From Clostridiales bacterium (GTDB taxonomy: Bacteria > Bacillota > Clostridia > Oscillospirales > Oscillospiraceae), in NCBI GenBank assembly GCA_022786995.1, contig JALFUW010000070.1, forward strand, positions 1-64,000: a stretch of DNA of 64,000 nucleotides, written 5' to 3'. This document shows positions 1 to 9,164 of this stretch, one piece after another. Within the stretch, counting starts at the first letter, position 1. Each line of letters begins with the position of its first letter. The notes under the pieces were generated by a model, which ran no database searches, was not told the origin of the DNA, and saw only the letters and a list, made by a program, of their open reading frames with translations. A program made the translations under genes and the position numbers.

Positions 1-669
1 GATGCGGAAAGAAACTTCCTTGCTAAAAGGGTCTTCCAGTAACATGGGCTTGTTGGGATCCATCTTTTCACAACGGATGGTCATGCAGAAGAGAACCGTA
101 TTTGAAAGATCATACTGATCCGAAATCCAGTCTCCACTGTCAAGATACCAATAATTTCGTTCCGTATCTACGGTTCCGTTAGAAGCGACTGCCATGGAAT
201 ATGCGGCTTTACGTCTGGCGCTGTAATTTCCCATGGACAGTCTCTTGTCATCAACCGTCGGCGGGTTTAGGTATTGCTCCAGGTTTACTTCTTCCGGCGC
301 AGTGATCTGGAAAACCAGATAGCCTGTTCTTCCGTCGCAAATGGTGGATTTCAGGTCTATGGTCCAATCGTTAATCGTTTGGGACTGTCCTACAATTTGC
401 TCGTTATTCTGAATGTACTGTATCTGCTCAGAGGACAGTGGCGTTTCACTGCGTACCGAGAAAATCTGCTGAAACCATCCATTGGCATACGCCACGGCGC
501 AGCCCACCAGCAGGAGCATCAGCGCAATCACAGCGGCAATCAACCACATCTTTCGTGTGGACATGCGCTTGCTCTGCGCTTTCTGCTTCCCCTGACGGAA
601 TTCCTCCGCACTGATCACATAGGAATCCTTTACGCTTCCAAAGCCAACCAACAAATCCATCGCTTTCAT
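1..669 (-). CDS. Membrane-anchored anti-sigma-type protein (partial, runs off the left edge)
   Basis: Not in the ORF track because it is edge-truncated. Reverse-strand translation from ATG at 669 reads MKAMDLLVGFGSVKDSYVISAEEFRQGKQKAQSKRMSTRKMWLIAAVIALMLLLVGCAVAYANGWF..., with one TM helix. ATG overlaps the sigma-factor stop (ATGA), so translational coupling is likely. Confidence 0.75.
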   Translation of the reverse strand, partial: MKAMDLLVGFGSVKDSYVISAEEFRQGKQKAQSKRMSTRKMWLIAAVIALMLLLVGCAVAYANGWFQQIFSVRSETPLSSEQIQYIQNNEQIVGQSQTINDWTIDLKSTICDGRTGYLVFQITAPEEVNLEQYLNPPTVDDKRLSMGNYSARRKAAYSMAVASNGTVDTERNYWYLDSGDWISDQYDLSNTVLFCMTIRCEKMDPNKPMLLEDPFSKEVSFRI

Positions 670-1220
670 ACGTATCCCTCCTCACTGAGCTTCCTCCGCA
701 GTTTCCCACGCAGCCGGTGGAGCATGGAAGTCACCTTGCTCTGGCTGAAACCGGAAATCTCAGAAATGGTCTGGATAGAATCCAGATACCAGTACCGGCA
801 CAGAAACACATTCCGTTCTGTCTCCGGCAGGGAAGAAAGGAACGCATTGAGAACCCGTGTCAATTCCTTTTTCGCCAGCTCGGTTTCCACATTGTGGGTG
901 TCAACGCATTCTTCCAATTCGTCCAGCGCGAGAATGATTTCTCCACCGCCCCGCTTTTGGGCGCTGAGCTTGCGCCAGCGGTCAATGGAAATGTGCCGGG
1001 TCATTTTGGCAAGAAAAGCGTTCAGAAAATTGGGACGCCGGGGCGGAATCGTATTCCACGCCGCCAGATATGTATCACTGACACTTTCCTCCGAATCTTC
1101 CCGGTTGGATAGAATGTTGTAGGCGATGCTGTAGCAGTATCCGCCGTACTTTTTGTCTGTTTCTTCAATGGCCTGTTCTGACCTCTCGAAGAACAAGGCA
1201 ATGATGCCCTGATCCTCCAA
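666..1220 (-). CDS. ECF-type sigma-70 family RNA polymerase sigma factor
   Basis: 184 aa; region 2-like YCYSIAYNILSNREDSEESVSDTYLAAWNTIPP and region 4-like LPETERNVFLCRYWYLDSIQTISEISGFSQSKVTSMLHRLRGKLRRKL. Apparent TTG start preceded by GGAGGTGA. Confidence 0.92.
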   Translation of the reverse strand: MEDQGIIALFFERSEQAIEETDKKYGGYCYSIAYNILSNREDSEESVSDTYLAAWNTIPPRRPNFLNAFLAKMTRHISIDRWRKLSAQKRGGGEIILALDELEECVDTHNVETELAKKELTRVLNAFLSSLPETERNVFLCRYWYLDSIQTISEISGFSQSKVTSMLHRLRGKLRRKLSEEGYV

Positions 1221-1750
1221 GGAATCACCTCCAGTTGTCTGTCTATTTTATAACAAAGGGTTTCACTTGTATAGGCGTAAAATGGTGCGGGTATATTGCA
1301 TAACTTTCAAAAATATTTTGAAAGTTTTCTTTACAATAACATGGTTGAAGGCATATGGCAAATTTACGCAGAGCCAGCTGTCCCTAAGGGAACCTGTTGC
1401 TTCCGCCCCAAAGATACTGTTCCGGCATGAAATATATCTACCCCAAACATTAACGGCAAGCAATGCATCTGTATACACAAATGCGAAAAACCAAGCATTT
1501 CCGATGTTTCGGAAATACCTGGTTTCTGCTTGTTGAGGCGCTGCCCCAATCCCCAGAGAACACAGATTTGTGTTCTGGTAACGCTGCAAGAAATGCAGCG
1601 GCTACGCGATTTTGCAAATCGCTGATAGTCAGGTTAAGGTTTCAGTCTGGCTCCCATGCAAGCAGCGTGTAGCCGTGGCTGGTGGAAACAACTTCATTGA
1701 GTGGATCTTGCAGGAGAATAACAAAGGACAACATCGATCCGCCTCCTGAG

Positions 1751-2104
1751 TTACGCATAGATCAACTCCGCCAACAGGATTTCCTCCGCCTGTGCTTTCA
1801 CAGCGTTCATCAGTCCCACCCACCTCATCGGGTCGGCAGCTTTCAGTTTCTCCGTAACGCCGGCATTTTTCGCAAGCTGGGACAGAAGTGTATCCACGCG
1901 CTGGTTCGCAGCATTGTCAATCTCCAGCAGGTGGGGATACAGTGTTTCAGAAAGTACAAGGTAGTTATACAGAATTGGTCTGTACTCCAGCAAGTAGCGC
2001 TTCCGCATTCTGCCATACTTGCCGATGGGCTGATCTGCTGGGTTGCTCGATTTCAAATTTGGGATTGCATAATCTCCATGAATAGTGTAGGATAACTCTG
2101 TCAT
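1751..2104 (-). CDS. TnpV-family transposon-encoded protein
   Basis: 117 aa; YTIHGDYAIPNLKSSNPADQPIGKYGRMRKRYLLEYRPILYNYLVLSETLYPHLLEID...GVTEKLKAADPMRWVGLMNAVKAQAEEILLAELIYA matches the recalled TnpV family pattern. Confidence 0.8.
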   Translation of the reverse strand: MTELSYTIHGDYAIPNLKSSNPADQPIGKYGRMRKRYLLEYRPILYNYLVLSETLYPHLLEIDNAANQRVDTLLSQLAKNAGVTEKLKAADPMRWVGLMNAVKAQAEEILLAELIYA

Positions 2105-2174
2105 AAGAATCGCCTCCTTTTCTTCATTCTAACAAAACGTTCATCCGCTGAAAAGGATAGCACACTGCTATAAA

Positions 2175-2201
2175 AAATTCGCCGAAAATTTCGGCGAATT
2201 T
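2175..2201. repeat. 27-bp near-perfect palindrome (13-bp arms, 1-nt centre)
   Basis: aaattcgccgaaa-a-tttcggcgaattt; arms are exact reverse complements. Confidence 0.8.
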
Positions 2202-2487
2202 CAGTACCTGCTGTGCGGCGTTTTGACATTTCAGTTTTCCCTTATTTTTCCCTTACAAGGGCAATTAGGTGTAGTGCAAAGGGGTTAAAAACGGCATATA
2301 AAAGTTTCGGAAATACACAGAAATAACGGTTATAATACACAATAGCAATGCATTATCTGGATTCTGAACAGTTCAAGTCCTTGTGCCCCTGCCAAAATTT
2401 ACAGAAAGCCGTCCAGTTTAGGACGACTTTTTGTTATATATAAACAAAAATCTCGCAATAACCAAGCAGTCGTTCTAGAACATCCGT

Positions 2488-3096
2488 TTGCCTTTCCCTC
2501 TCTTTCCCTCCCTTTCCCGATCAATCTGTAATACGAATTGTAATAAACATTGTAATATGCGTAACTGGTTTTATTCTGTGAAGTCGAACGAATTAAAACC
2601 TAAAAGCTTTGACCGTCTTGAACAGACCATCGTTTATCAGGTCATCCCTCACATCGGAAACTTGCAGATTGCTGCTATCCAAGCGGATGATGTCCAGAAA
2701 ATGCTCAACACTCTTAAAGCCGAAGGCAAGTTCTACTCTACAATCAAGAAGGCATACGACGCGGTCAATGAGTGTTTCCGAACTGGTATGATAAAGAGGA
2801 CTGTAACAGGCAATCCTGCGCTCGGAGTAGCCGTACCAACCAAGAAAACCTTTACCAAGAGAAAAAGAGATAAGTGCTATACAAAAGAAGAGTCTGAGAG
2901 GCTCTGTGAGGCTGCTACGAGGTGCTACAAGAACAGCAAGATGATTTACAGACTTGGAAATGCTATTCCATTGGCACTGAATACCGGCCTGCGTCTTGCC
3001 GAATTGGTAGGACTTAAATGGGAAGATGTTTCACTTGAGGATAGGATTCTCACAGTCAGCGAAACCAGGGTAATACAGACGCTGATACATATTTGA
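2488..3096 (+). pseudogene. Truncated tyrosine-recombinase (phage integrase) remnant
   Basis: Integrase SAM-like region and start of the catalytic domain (ALNTGLRLAELVGLKWEDVSLEDRILTV, first catalytic Arg). The ORF stops before the H-x-x-R / Tyr motifs. Confidence 0.75.
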
Positions 3097-3207
3097 TCGC
3101 ACCTAGTTCTTTGAATACCGACGCCACTGATATCGCTTTCCCGGCCTCCTTTAGATCTCCTATTGCGGACATATTATTACTGTGGTATAATATCAAAAAG
3201 AGGTGCT

Positions 3208-3765
3208 ATGTTTATGAGTTTGATAATTTGCCCAGAATGTGGCAAGTCGATATCCGATAGTTCACAACAGTGTATTCATTGCGGGTTCCCCATATCCGAT
3301 TATCTCAGCAGAAAGAAACTATATTCTATTTCGATAACAAGTATTGCAGGGACTGGGAGTGCTCGTAACAGAAGGATCAGAATTATAGCAGATATCCTCG
3401 AAGAGAGATATCAAGTAAAAACTAGGTATCATATGCAAGATGGATTCCTTGAAGATTATCTGATAGACTTGCCTAAAACTGTGCTATACGGTATTCCATA
3501 TGATTACATCGACATTGTCCGTAAAGATCTGGAAGCAACATGGTGTACAGTTGAAATTGAAGAGTGCAACTGCGAAGAGGCTAAAATAGATTTTTCTAAA
3601 GCGATAGAACGTGTTAGAAAACTCAGTTCAAAGAATCGATGTCCAAATTGCAACTCTGACCAAATCGCTACCAGCTCTCGCGGCTACTCACTCCTATGGG
3701 GATTCCTCGGCAGCGGGTCTACCGTGAACCGTTGCGGCAACTGTGGGTATACTTGGAAACCGTAA
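3208..3765 (+). CDS. Protein with N- and C-terminal zinc ribbons
   Basis: CPECGKSISDSSQQCIHCG at the N-terminus and CPNCNSDQ...NRCGNCGYTW at the C-terminus. Start at 3208 preferred (AGAGG upstream). Confidence 0.7.
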   Translation: MFMSLIICPECGKSISDSSQQCIHCGFPISDYLSRKKLYSISITSIAGTGSARNRRIRIIADILEERYQVKTRYHMQDGFLEDYLIDLPKTVLYGIPYDYIDIVRKDLEATWCTVEIEECNCEEAKIDFSKAIERVRKLSSKNRCPNCNSDQIATSSRGYSLLWGFLGSGSTVNRCGNCGYTWKP

Positions 3766-3824
3766 ACAATAGTAATTATGTTCCTCAAAAAGTTCAGGTT
3801 TTGATTTTCCGCACATCGCAAAAA

Positions 3825-3852
3825 TGCGCAGGGTCGCTCCCGATCCTGCGCA
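3825..3852 (-). terminator. Hairpin downstream of the TSUP gene
   Basis: tgcgcagggtcg-ctcc-cgatcctgcgca, 12-bp stem with one G/T wobble. Confidence 0.6.
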
Positions 3853-3866
3853 AATTCTGTATTCCT

Positions 3867-4643
3867 TCAGAAATCAATAATCCCCAGCATATTCAGTCCC
3901 ACTTTCAGGAACAGCAGGCCCAGCACGAAGAACATGACCCGGCGGATTTTGCCGCTGCCGCCCCGGATGGCGAACCGGGCGCCCATATAATTGCCCAGCA
4001 TGGAGCAGATCATGGCCGGAATTCCCACCGAAAACAGGATGTCTCCATGAAAAAAGAACACCACCATGGAGGCAACATTGGAGGCAAGATTGACAATTTT
4101 CGCGCAGCCGGAGGATTTCAGCAGCGTATAGCCCAGCACCACCGAGAAGGCAATGGTGAGGAAGGTGCCGGTTCCGGGGCCAATCAGACCGTCGTACAGG
4201 CCGATCGCCACACCAATCAGAGATGACAGAGCCGCTGTTTCCCGGCGGGATTTCGGCGGCTTTTCCACCTTGCCAAAATCTTTGACGAAAATCAGCACCA
4301 GCGCCACCAGCGGCAGTGCCGTCAAAACCACCATCTGCAGCAGCTCCTCCCGCATATACACCGCCAGAGAAGAACCGGCCGCCGAGCCAAGAAGGGAACC
4401 GACTGCCGCCGGAATGGCACAGTGCCAGTCGATATTACCCGACTTCATGTACTTGTAGGACGCCAGCGCCGTGCCGCAGCCGTTGGCGAACTTGTTGGTA
4501 CCTGCCGCCAGCTTAATAGGCACGCCGGCAATCAGGTAGGCCGGCAGGGAGATGACTCCGCCGCCTCCCGCGATGGAATCCACAAAACCCGCCAGAAAAA
4601 TCAGCGGACATACAATGACAAAGGTCCAGATATTCAAATTCAT
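3867..4643 (-). CDS. TSUP family (TauE/SafE-like) sulfite/anion exporter permease
   Basis: 258 aa multi-TM; FLAGFVDSIAGGGGVISLPAYLIAGVPIKLAAGTNKFANGCGTALASYKY is characteristic of the TauE/SafE family. Confidence 0.9.
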   Translation of the reverse strand: MNLNIWTFVIVCPLIFLAGFVDSIAGGGGVISLPAYLIAGVPIKLAAGTNKFANGCGTALASYKYMKSGNIDWHCAIPAAVGSLLGSAAGSSLAVYMREELLQMVVLTALPLVALVLIFVKDFGKVEKPPKSRRETAALSSLIGVAIGLYDGLIGPGTGTFLTIAFSVVLGYTLLKSSGCAKIVNLASNVASMVVFFFHGDILFSVGIPAMICSMLGNYMGARFAIRGGSGKIRRVMFFVLGLLFLKVGLNMLGIIDF

Positions 4644-4777
4644 GGGAAATTACCCTCTCTTTCTTCCGGGCCATTATAGCACAGCGCCAAAGGGGAATCC
4701 ATTGGAAAAAAGGATGAATTATCCCGGGTTTTGCAGGTCGAAACCGGCATTTTGCGGACTGTCGCCGGGAGTTTTCA

Positions 4778-4806
4778 TTGACAAACCTTCCGCCCTCTCC
4801 TATAAT
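4778..4806 (+). promoter_or_regulatory. Consensus SigA-type promoter for the 4839 gene
   Basis: TTGACA (4778-4783), 17-bp spacer, TATAAT (4801-4806); aaggagg RBS before ATG at 4839. Confidence 0.85.
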
Positions 4807-4838
4807 GAGGGCAGGAATACGAAGGAGGCCCAATATCC

Positions 4839-5780
4839 ATGACACGAGGCTTTATTACCATCGCCACCGGGCGGGATCAATACTACGAAATGGCAAAAAA
4901 TCTGGTGCTGTCCTACCGTCTGTTCTGCGATAATCCCCTTCCCTTCGCCATATTGTGCGACAAGGAGAACGAATACACCAAGGCTTTCGACCAAGTGATC
5001 CTGTTTCAGCCCGGTCCGCGGGTATACTTCAACAAATTCGAACTTCTGAGGCGCTGTCCCTTCGATGAAACCATCTTCATCGACGCGGACTGCCTTGCCT
5101 ACGCCGACCTGAATGATCTTTGGGACTATTTTGCCAGCTCCGATGATTTCTCCGGCTGCGGCACCAACTATCCCATCGACTCGGAAAAGGGCCTGTTTCA
5201 GGACGGAAAAATCGGGGAATATAATGGGCGGGTCCACTGGAAGCCGGATATCTGCGGTGGATTGTACTTTATTCGCAAGGGTGCGGCCTGCGACGTTCTT
5301 TACGCCGAGTGCCAGAACATTGCCAAGCACTACGACGAATACGTCTGGCCCGACTTCTGCGCGCCCTATGCCGACGAAACGGTGCTCTGCCTTGCCATGG
5401 CCGTCCACGGAATGCACGCCATGATTGCGGAGCCTTCCAACTACGGCCACCCCTGGGAAGCAACCAAAATGGAACACGACATGTTCACCGGCACCTGCCG
5501 CTATGCTACCGAGTGGCACCCCATGGTAGAGCAGGGCCATATCGTCCACTTCGGCACACGCTACTGCGCCAAGCCCCCCTACCTGTTCGAGCTTGAGAAG
5601 ATGAATCTCATGCTGAAAAAGGGGCTGCGGCCCAGTAAAGACGGCGTACCGCTGAATCCCATGGAAACCCTTCTCTACCGCTGGAAGCTGCGTTATTACT
5701 GGCTGGAAGCGAAGGATCTGTCCATGCGGGCCGTTCGAAAGCTCTGGCGCATCCTCACCCACACGCCTCCAGCAGACTGA
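4839..5780 (+). CDS. Glycosyltransferase-like (GT-A fold, DxD) protein
   Basis: 313 aa; MTRGFITIATGRDQYYEMAKNLVLSYRLF...FNKFELLRRCPFDETIFIDADCLAYADLNDLWDYF, with a DAD motif. Confidence 0.7.
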   Translation: MTRGFITIATGRDQYYEMAKNLVLSYRLFCDNPLPFAILCDKENEYTKAFDQVILFQPGPRVYFNKFELLRRCPFDETIFIDADCLAYADLNDLWDYFASSDDFSGCGTNYPIDSEKGLFQDGKIGEYNGRVHWKPDICGGLYFIRKGAACDVLYAECQNIAKHYDEYVWPDFCAPYADETVLCLAMAVHGMHAMIAEPSNYGHPWEATKMEHDMFTGTCRYATEWHPMVEQGHIVHFGTRYCAKPPYLFELEKMNLMLKKGLRPSKDGVPLNPMETLLYRWKLRYYWLEAKDLSMRAVRKLWRILTHTPPAD

Positions 5781-5787
5781 TATCACG

Positions 5788-5814
5788 CCCGCCGCGACTT
5801 GCGGCGGGTTTTTT
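5788..5814 (+). terminator. Rho-independent terminator
   Basis: cccgccgc-gactt-gcggcggg followed by tttttt. Confidence 0.9.
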
Positions 5815-5827
5815 GGAGAAAAGACGG

Positions 5828-5856
5828 TTTACTTTTGTGACGCTCTATGGTAAAAT
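5828..5856 (+). promoter_or_regulatory. Probable SigA promoter of the rfbA operon
   Basis: TTTACT, 17-bp spacer, TAAAAT. Confidence 0.6.
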
Positions 5857-5907
5857 AGCAGGATAAAAGGGAGAGTGTGCTCTTCCGACGTGAAAAGGAG
5901 TATTGTT

Positions 5908-6813
5908 ATGAAGGGAATCATTCTCGCCGGCGGCTCCGGCACTCGGCTCTACCCTCTGACCAAGGTCACCTCCAAGCAGCTGCTCCCGGTTTATGACAAG
6001 CCCATGATCTACTATCCCCTGTCCACCCTGATGCTGGCGGGCATCCGGGATATCCTGATCATCTCCACCCCCACGGACACCCCCCGGTTTCAGGATCTGC
6101 TGGGCGACGGCAGCCACTTCGGCATCCACTTAAGCTATGCGGTGCAGCCCTCCCCGGACGGGCTGGCTCAGGCCTTCCTGATTGGCGAGGAATTCATCGG
6201 GGACGAGCCCTGCGCTATGATTCTGGGCGACAACATTTTCTATGGCAACGACTTCTCCTCCATTCTGGAGAAGGCCCGGCGGAATGCGGAAAAAGGGCGG
6301 GCTACCGTCTTCGGCTACTATGTGCCCGACCCGGAGCGCTTTGGCGTGGTGGAGTTTGACGCAAACGAAAAGGTTCTTTCCGTGGAGGAAAAGCCCGCCC
6401 ATCCCAAGAGCAACTACGCCATCACCGGCCTGTACTTCTACCCCAAGGGCGTCTCCCAGCTGGCCAAACAGGTTAAGCCCTCCCAGCGGGGAGAGCTGGA
6501 AATCACCACCCTCAACGACATGTACTTACGTCAGGACATTCTGGACGCGAAAATTTTTGGCCGGGGCTTTGCCTGGCTGGATACCGGCACCATGGAGACG
6601 CTGCTGGAAGCGGCGGAGTTCGTCCACATGGTAGAAAAGCGGCAGGGTATGAAAATCTCTGCCCCGGAGGAGATTGCCTTCCGCTTCGGCTGGATTTCCA
6701 CACAGGAGCTGCTGGAATCCGCCGACCTCTACGGGAAATCCCCCTATGGGCATCATCTGCGGCAGGTAGCTGAAGAAAAATTTGTCAGCTTCAAGGTTAG
6801 ACAGCAAAAATAA
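5908..6813 (+). CDS. rfbA: Glucose-1-phosphate thymidylyltransferase
   Basis: [55 protein letters not shown]; start at the internal Met with aaaggag upstream. Confidence 0.96.
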   Translation: MKGIILAGGSGTRLYPLTKVTSKQLLPVYDKPMIYYPLSTLMLAGIRDILIISTPTDTPRFQDLLGDGSHFGIHLSYAVQPSPDGLAQAFLIGEEFIGDEPCAMILGDNIFYGNDFSSILEKARRNAEKGRATVFGYYVPDPERFGVVEFDANEKVLSVEEKPAHPKSNYAITGLYFYPKGVSQLAKQVKPSQRGELEITTLNDMYLRQDILDAKIFGRGFAWLDTGTMETLLEAAEFVHMVEKRQGMKISAPEEIAFRFGWISTQELLESADLYGKSPYGHHLRQVAEEKFVSFKVRQQK

Positions 6814-6823
6814 GGAGATTGCC

Positions 6824-7843
6824 ATGACTATCATCGTTACCGGCGGCGCCGGATTTATCGGAAGCAATTTTATCTTCCATATGCTGGGCAAGTACCCGGA
6901 TTACCGCATTGTATGCCTGGACAAGCTGACCTACGCGGGCAACCTGTCCACCCTCTCCCCTGTCATGGATAACCCCAACTTCCGCTTCGTGAAGCTGGAC
7001 ATCTGCGACCGGGAGGGTGTGTACAAGCTCTTTGAGGAAGAACACCCGGGCATGGTGGTGAATTTCGCCGCCGAGAGCCACGTTGATCGCTCCATCGAAA
7101 ACCCCGAGGTGTTCCTGCAAACCAACATTCTGGGTACCCAGGTGCTGATGGATGCCTGCCGGAAGTACGGCATTACGCGCTACCATCAGGTGTCCACCGA
7201 TGAAGTTTACGGCGACCTGCCCCTGGATCGGCCCGACCTGTTCTTCACCGAGGAGACCCCCATCCACACCAGCTCCCCCTACTCCTCCTCCAAGGCGGGC
7301 GCCGATCTTCTGGTGCTGGCCTACCACCGCACCTACGGTCTGCCCGTGACCATCTCCCGGTGCTCCAACAACTACGGTCCCTACCACTTCCCGGAAAAGC
7401 TGATTCCCCTGATGATCGCCAACGCCCTGAACGACAAGCCCCTGCCGGTCTATGGCAAGGGTGAGAATGTCCGGGACTGGCTGTATGTGGAGGATCACTG
7501 CAAGGCCATTGACCTGATTCTCCACAAGGGCCGGGTGGGCGAGGTCTACAACATCGGCGGTCACAACGAAATGCGCAACATCGACATCGTGAAGATCATC
7601 TGCAAGGCCCTGGGCAAGCCCGAGAGCCTCATTACCTTCGTCACCGACCGCAAGGGTCACGATATGCGCTACGCCATCGACCCCACCAAGATTCACTCTG
7701 AGCTTGGCTGGCTGCCGGAGACCAAATTCGCGGACGGTATCCAGAAAACCATCGCGTGGTATCTCGATAACCGGCAGTGGTGGGAGACCATTATTTCCGG
7801 CGAATATCAAAACTACTACGAAAAAATGTACGGCAATCGCTAA
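6824..7843 (+). CDS. rfbB: dTDP-glucose 4,6-dehydratase
   Basis: MTIIVTGGAGFIGSNFIFHML...DKLTYAGNL...STDEVYGDL...YSSSKAGADLLVLAYHRTYGLPVTISRCSNNYGPYHFPEKLIPLMI. Confidence 0.96.
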   Translation: MTIIVTGGAGFIGSNFIFHMLGKYPDYRIVCLDKLTYAGNLSTLSPVMDNPNFRFVKLDICDREGVYKLFEEEHPGMVVNFAAESHVDRSIENPEVFLQTNILGTQVLMDACRKYGITRYHQVSTDEVYGDLPLDRPDLFFTEETPIHTSSPYSSSKAGADLLVLAYHRTYGLPVTISRCSNNYGPYHFPEKLIPLMIANALNDKPLPVYGKGENVRDWLYVEDHCKAIDLILHKGRVGEVYNIGGHNEMRNIDIVKIICKALGKPESLITFVTDRKGHDMRYAIDPTKIHSELGWLPETKFADGIQKTIAWYLDNRQWWETIISGEYQNYYEKMYGNR

Positions 7844-7860
7844 GATTGAGAGGTTAGATC

Positions 7861-9144
7861 ATGTTTCAGATCGACTACAGCTATCTGCGCCCCAAAAAGG
7901 CCCAATGGCTGCGCAGGATGTACAATACCCCCTTCCCCGAAAAGCAGTCCCTTGACCTGTGGCGGGGCAAAAACGCTGTCATTCTGCCGCTTCACGAAGT
8001 CGTGAATGAGGGCCTGTTGTTCGGACTTGGCGGTGTTGTGGATGAAAACGGGCAGTATGTGGAACTGTCCGGCTTCCCGGAACGCATTGGCCGGGGCTAC
8101 GCCTTTGAAAATCCCGTTTATAAAGACGAAACCGTGGTATACTGCGGGTATCTCGTCAACCACTGGGGGCATTTTCTGGTGGAAGCCGTCAACCGGCTGT
8201 GGTACGCGCTGAAAGATGACCAGACTGTTGATAAATATGTGTTCTTCATCGATGAAGGACCGGAACGGGAAATTAAGGGCAACTACAAAGAGTTCTTCCA
8301 GCTTCTCAAAATCTGGGACAAGGTGGAGATCATCAACAAGCCCACCCGCTACCGGGAAGTCATCGTGCCGGAAATCGCCTTCCAGTGTATGCACTTCCAT
8401 TCCCCGGAGTACCTGGCGATTTTTGATGCCATTGCCGGCAACGTCACCGTTGACCCGGCGTGGGAAAAGGCCGACAAAATCTACTTTACCCGCAGCAGCT
8501 TTGCCAAGGGCAACGGCTTTGACTTTGGCCTTGATTGCCTCGACAATTTCTTTGCACGAAACGGTTTTACTCTGCTGGCGCCGGAGACCATCACATTGTC
8601 TCACCTGATCTGGCTGATTCGGGGGGCTTCCGAAATTGCCACCATTTCCGGCTCCGTCCACCACAACATGCTCTTTGCGAACAATGGGCAGAAGCTGACC
8701 ATCGTGGAGCGGCTGATTATCAACGACGACCATCAGGTGGGCATCAACCAGATGCGGCAGCTGCAAGTCACGCCCATCGATGCCAACTTCCATCTGTACC
8801 CTGTGGACACCACCGGCCCGCTGATGGTGGGCTGCAACCACATTCTGGAAAGCTTCATCGCCGACAAGGGGCTGCTGCCTCCGGCGGAGGAATACCGCAG
8901 CAAGGCCTACCGGGATCGGTGCTTCAAGGGCTATATGGCTTCCTATCAGGATAACTATCGCTATCGCTGGCATATGGAGCCATGGTATCCCGAAATCTGC
9001 GACTCTCTGTACGAGTCCTATGAGGACAATTACGCCTACTTCAAAGAATATCTGGACGGCGAAAAGCCTTTCTTGAAAGAACACTATTTCCAGCTTCACT
9101 ACCTGAAACAGTTTATCAAGCGGCTGATTCACTACAAAACGTAA
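7861..9144 (+). CDS. GT61 / DUF563-like glycosyltransferase, copy 1
   Basis: 427 aa; VYCGYLVNHWGHFLVEAVNRLWYAL... and SGSVHHNMLFANNGQKLTIVERL, DUF563/GT61-like layout. Confidence 0.65.
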   Translation: MFQIDYSYLRPKKAQWLRRMYNTPFPEKQSLDLWRGKNAVILPLHEVVNEGLLFGLGGVVDENGQYVELSGFPERIGRGYAFENPVYKDETVVYCGYLVNHWGHFLVEAVNRLWYALKDDQTVDKYVFFIDEGPEREIKGNYKEFFQLLKIWDKVEIINKPTRYREVIVPEIAFQCMHFHSPEYLAIFDAIAGNVTVDPAWEKADKIYFTRSSFAKGNGFDFGLDCLDNFFARNGFTLLAPETITLSHLIWLIRGASEIATISGSVHHNMLFANNGQKLTIVERLIINDDHQVGINQMRQLQVTPIDANFHLYPVDTTGPLMVGCNHILESFIADKGLLPPAEEYRSKAYRDRCFKGYMASYQDNYRYRWHMEPWYPEICDSLYESYEDNYAYFKEYLDGEKPFLKEHYFQLHYLKQFIKRLIHYKT

Positions 9145-9164
9145 TCCGCCGGAAAGAGGATTTC

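Noticed and set aside
1263-1700. Several 60-110 aa ORFs on both strands
   Set aside because: No RBS or domain support, heavily overlapping each other; likely intergenic or decayed DNA.
4800-5786. 328-aa minus-strand ORF (also 6797-7810, 7840-9132, 9132-10466, 10685-11725)
   Set aside because: Antisense shadows of well-supported sugar and glycosyltransferase genes; composition is typical of reverse translation.
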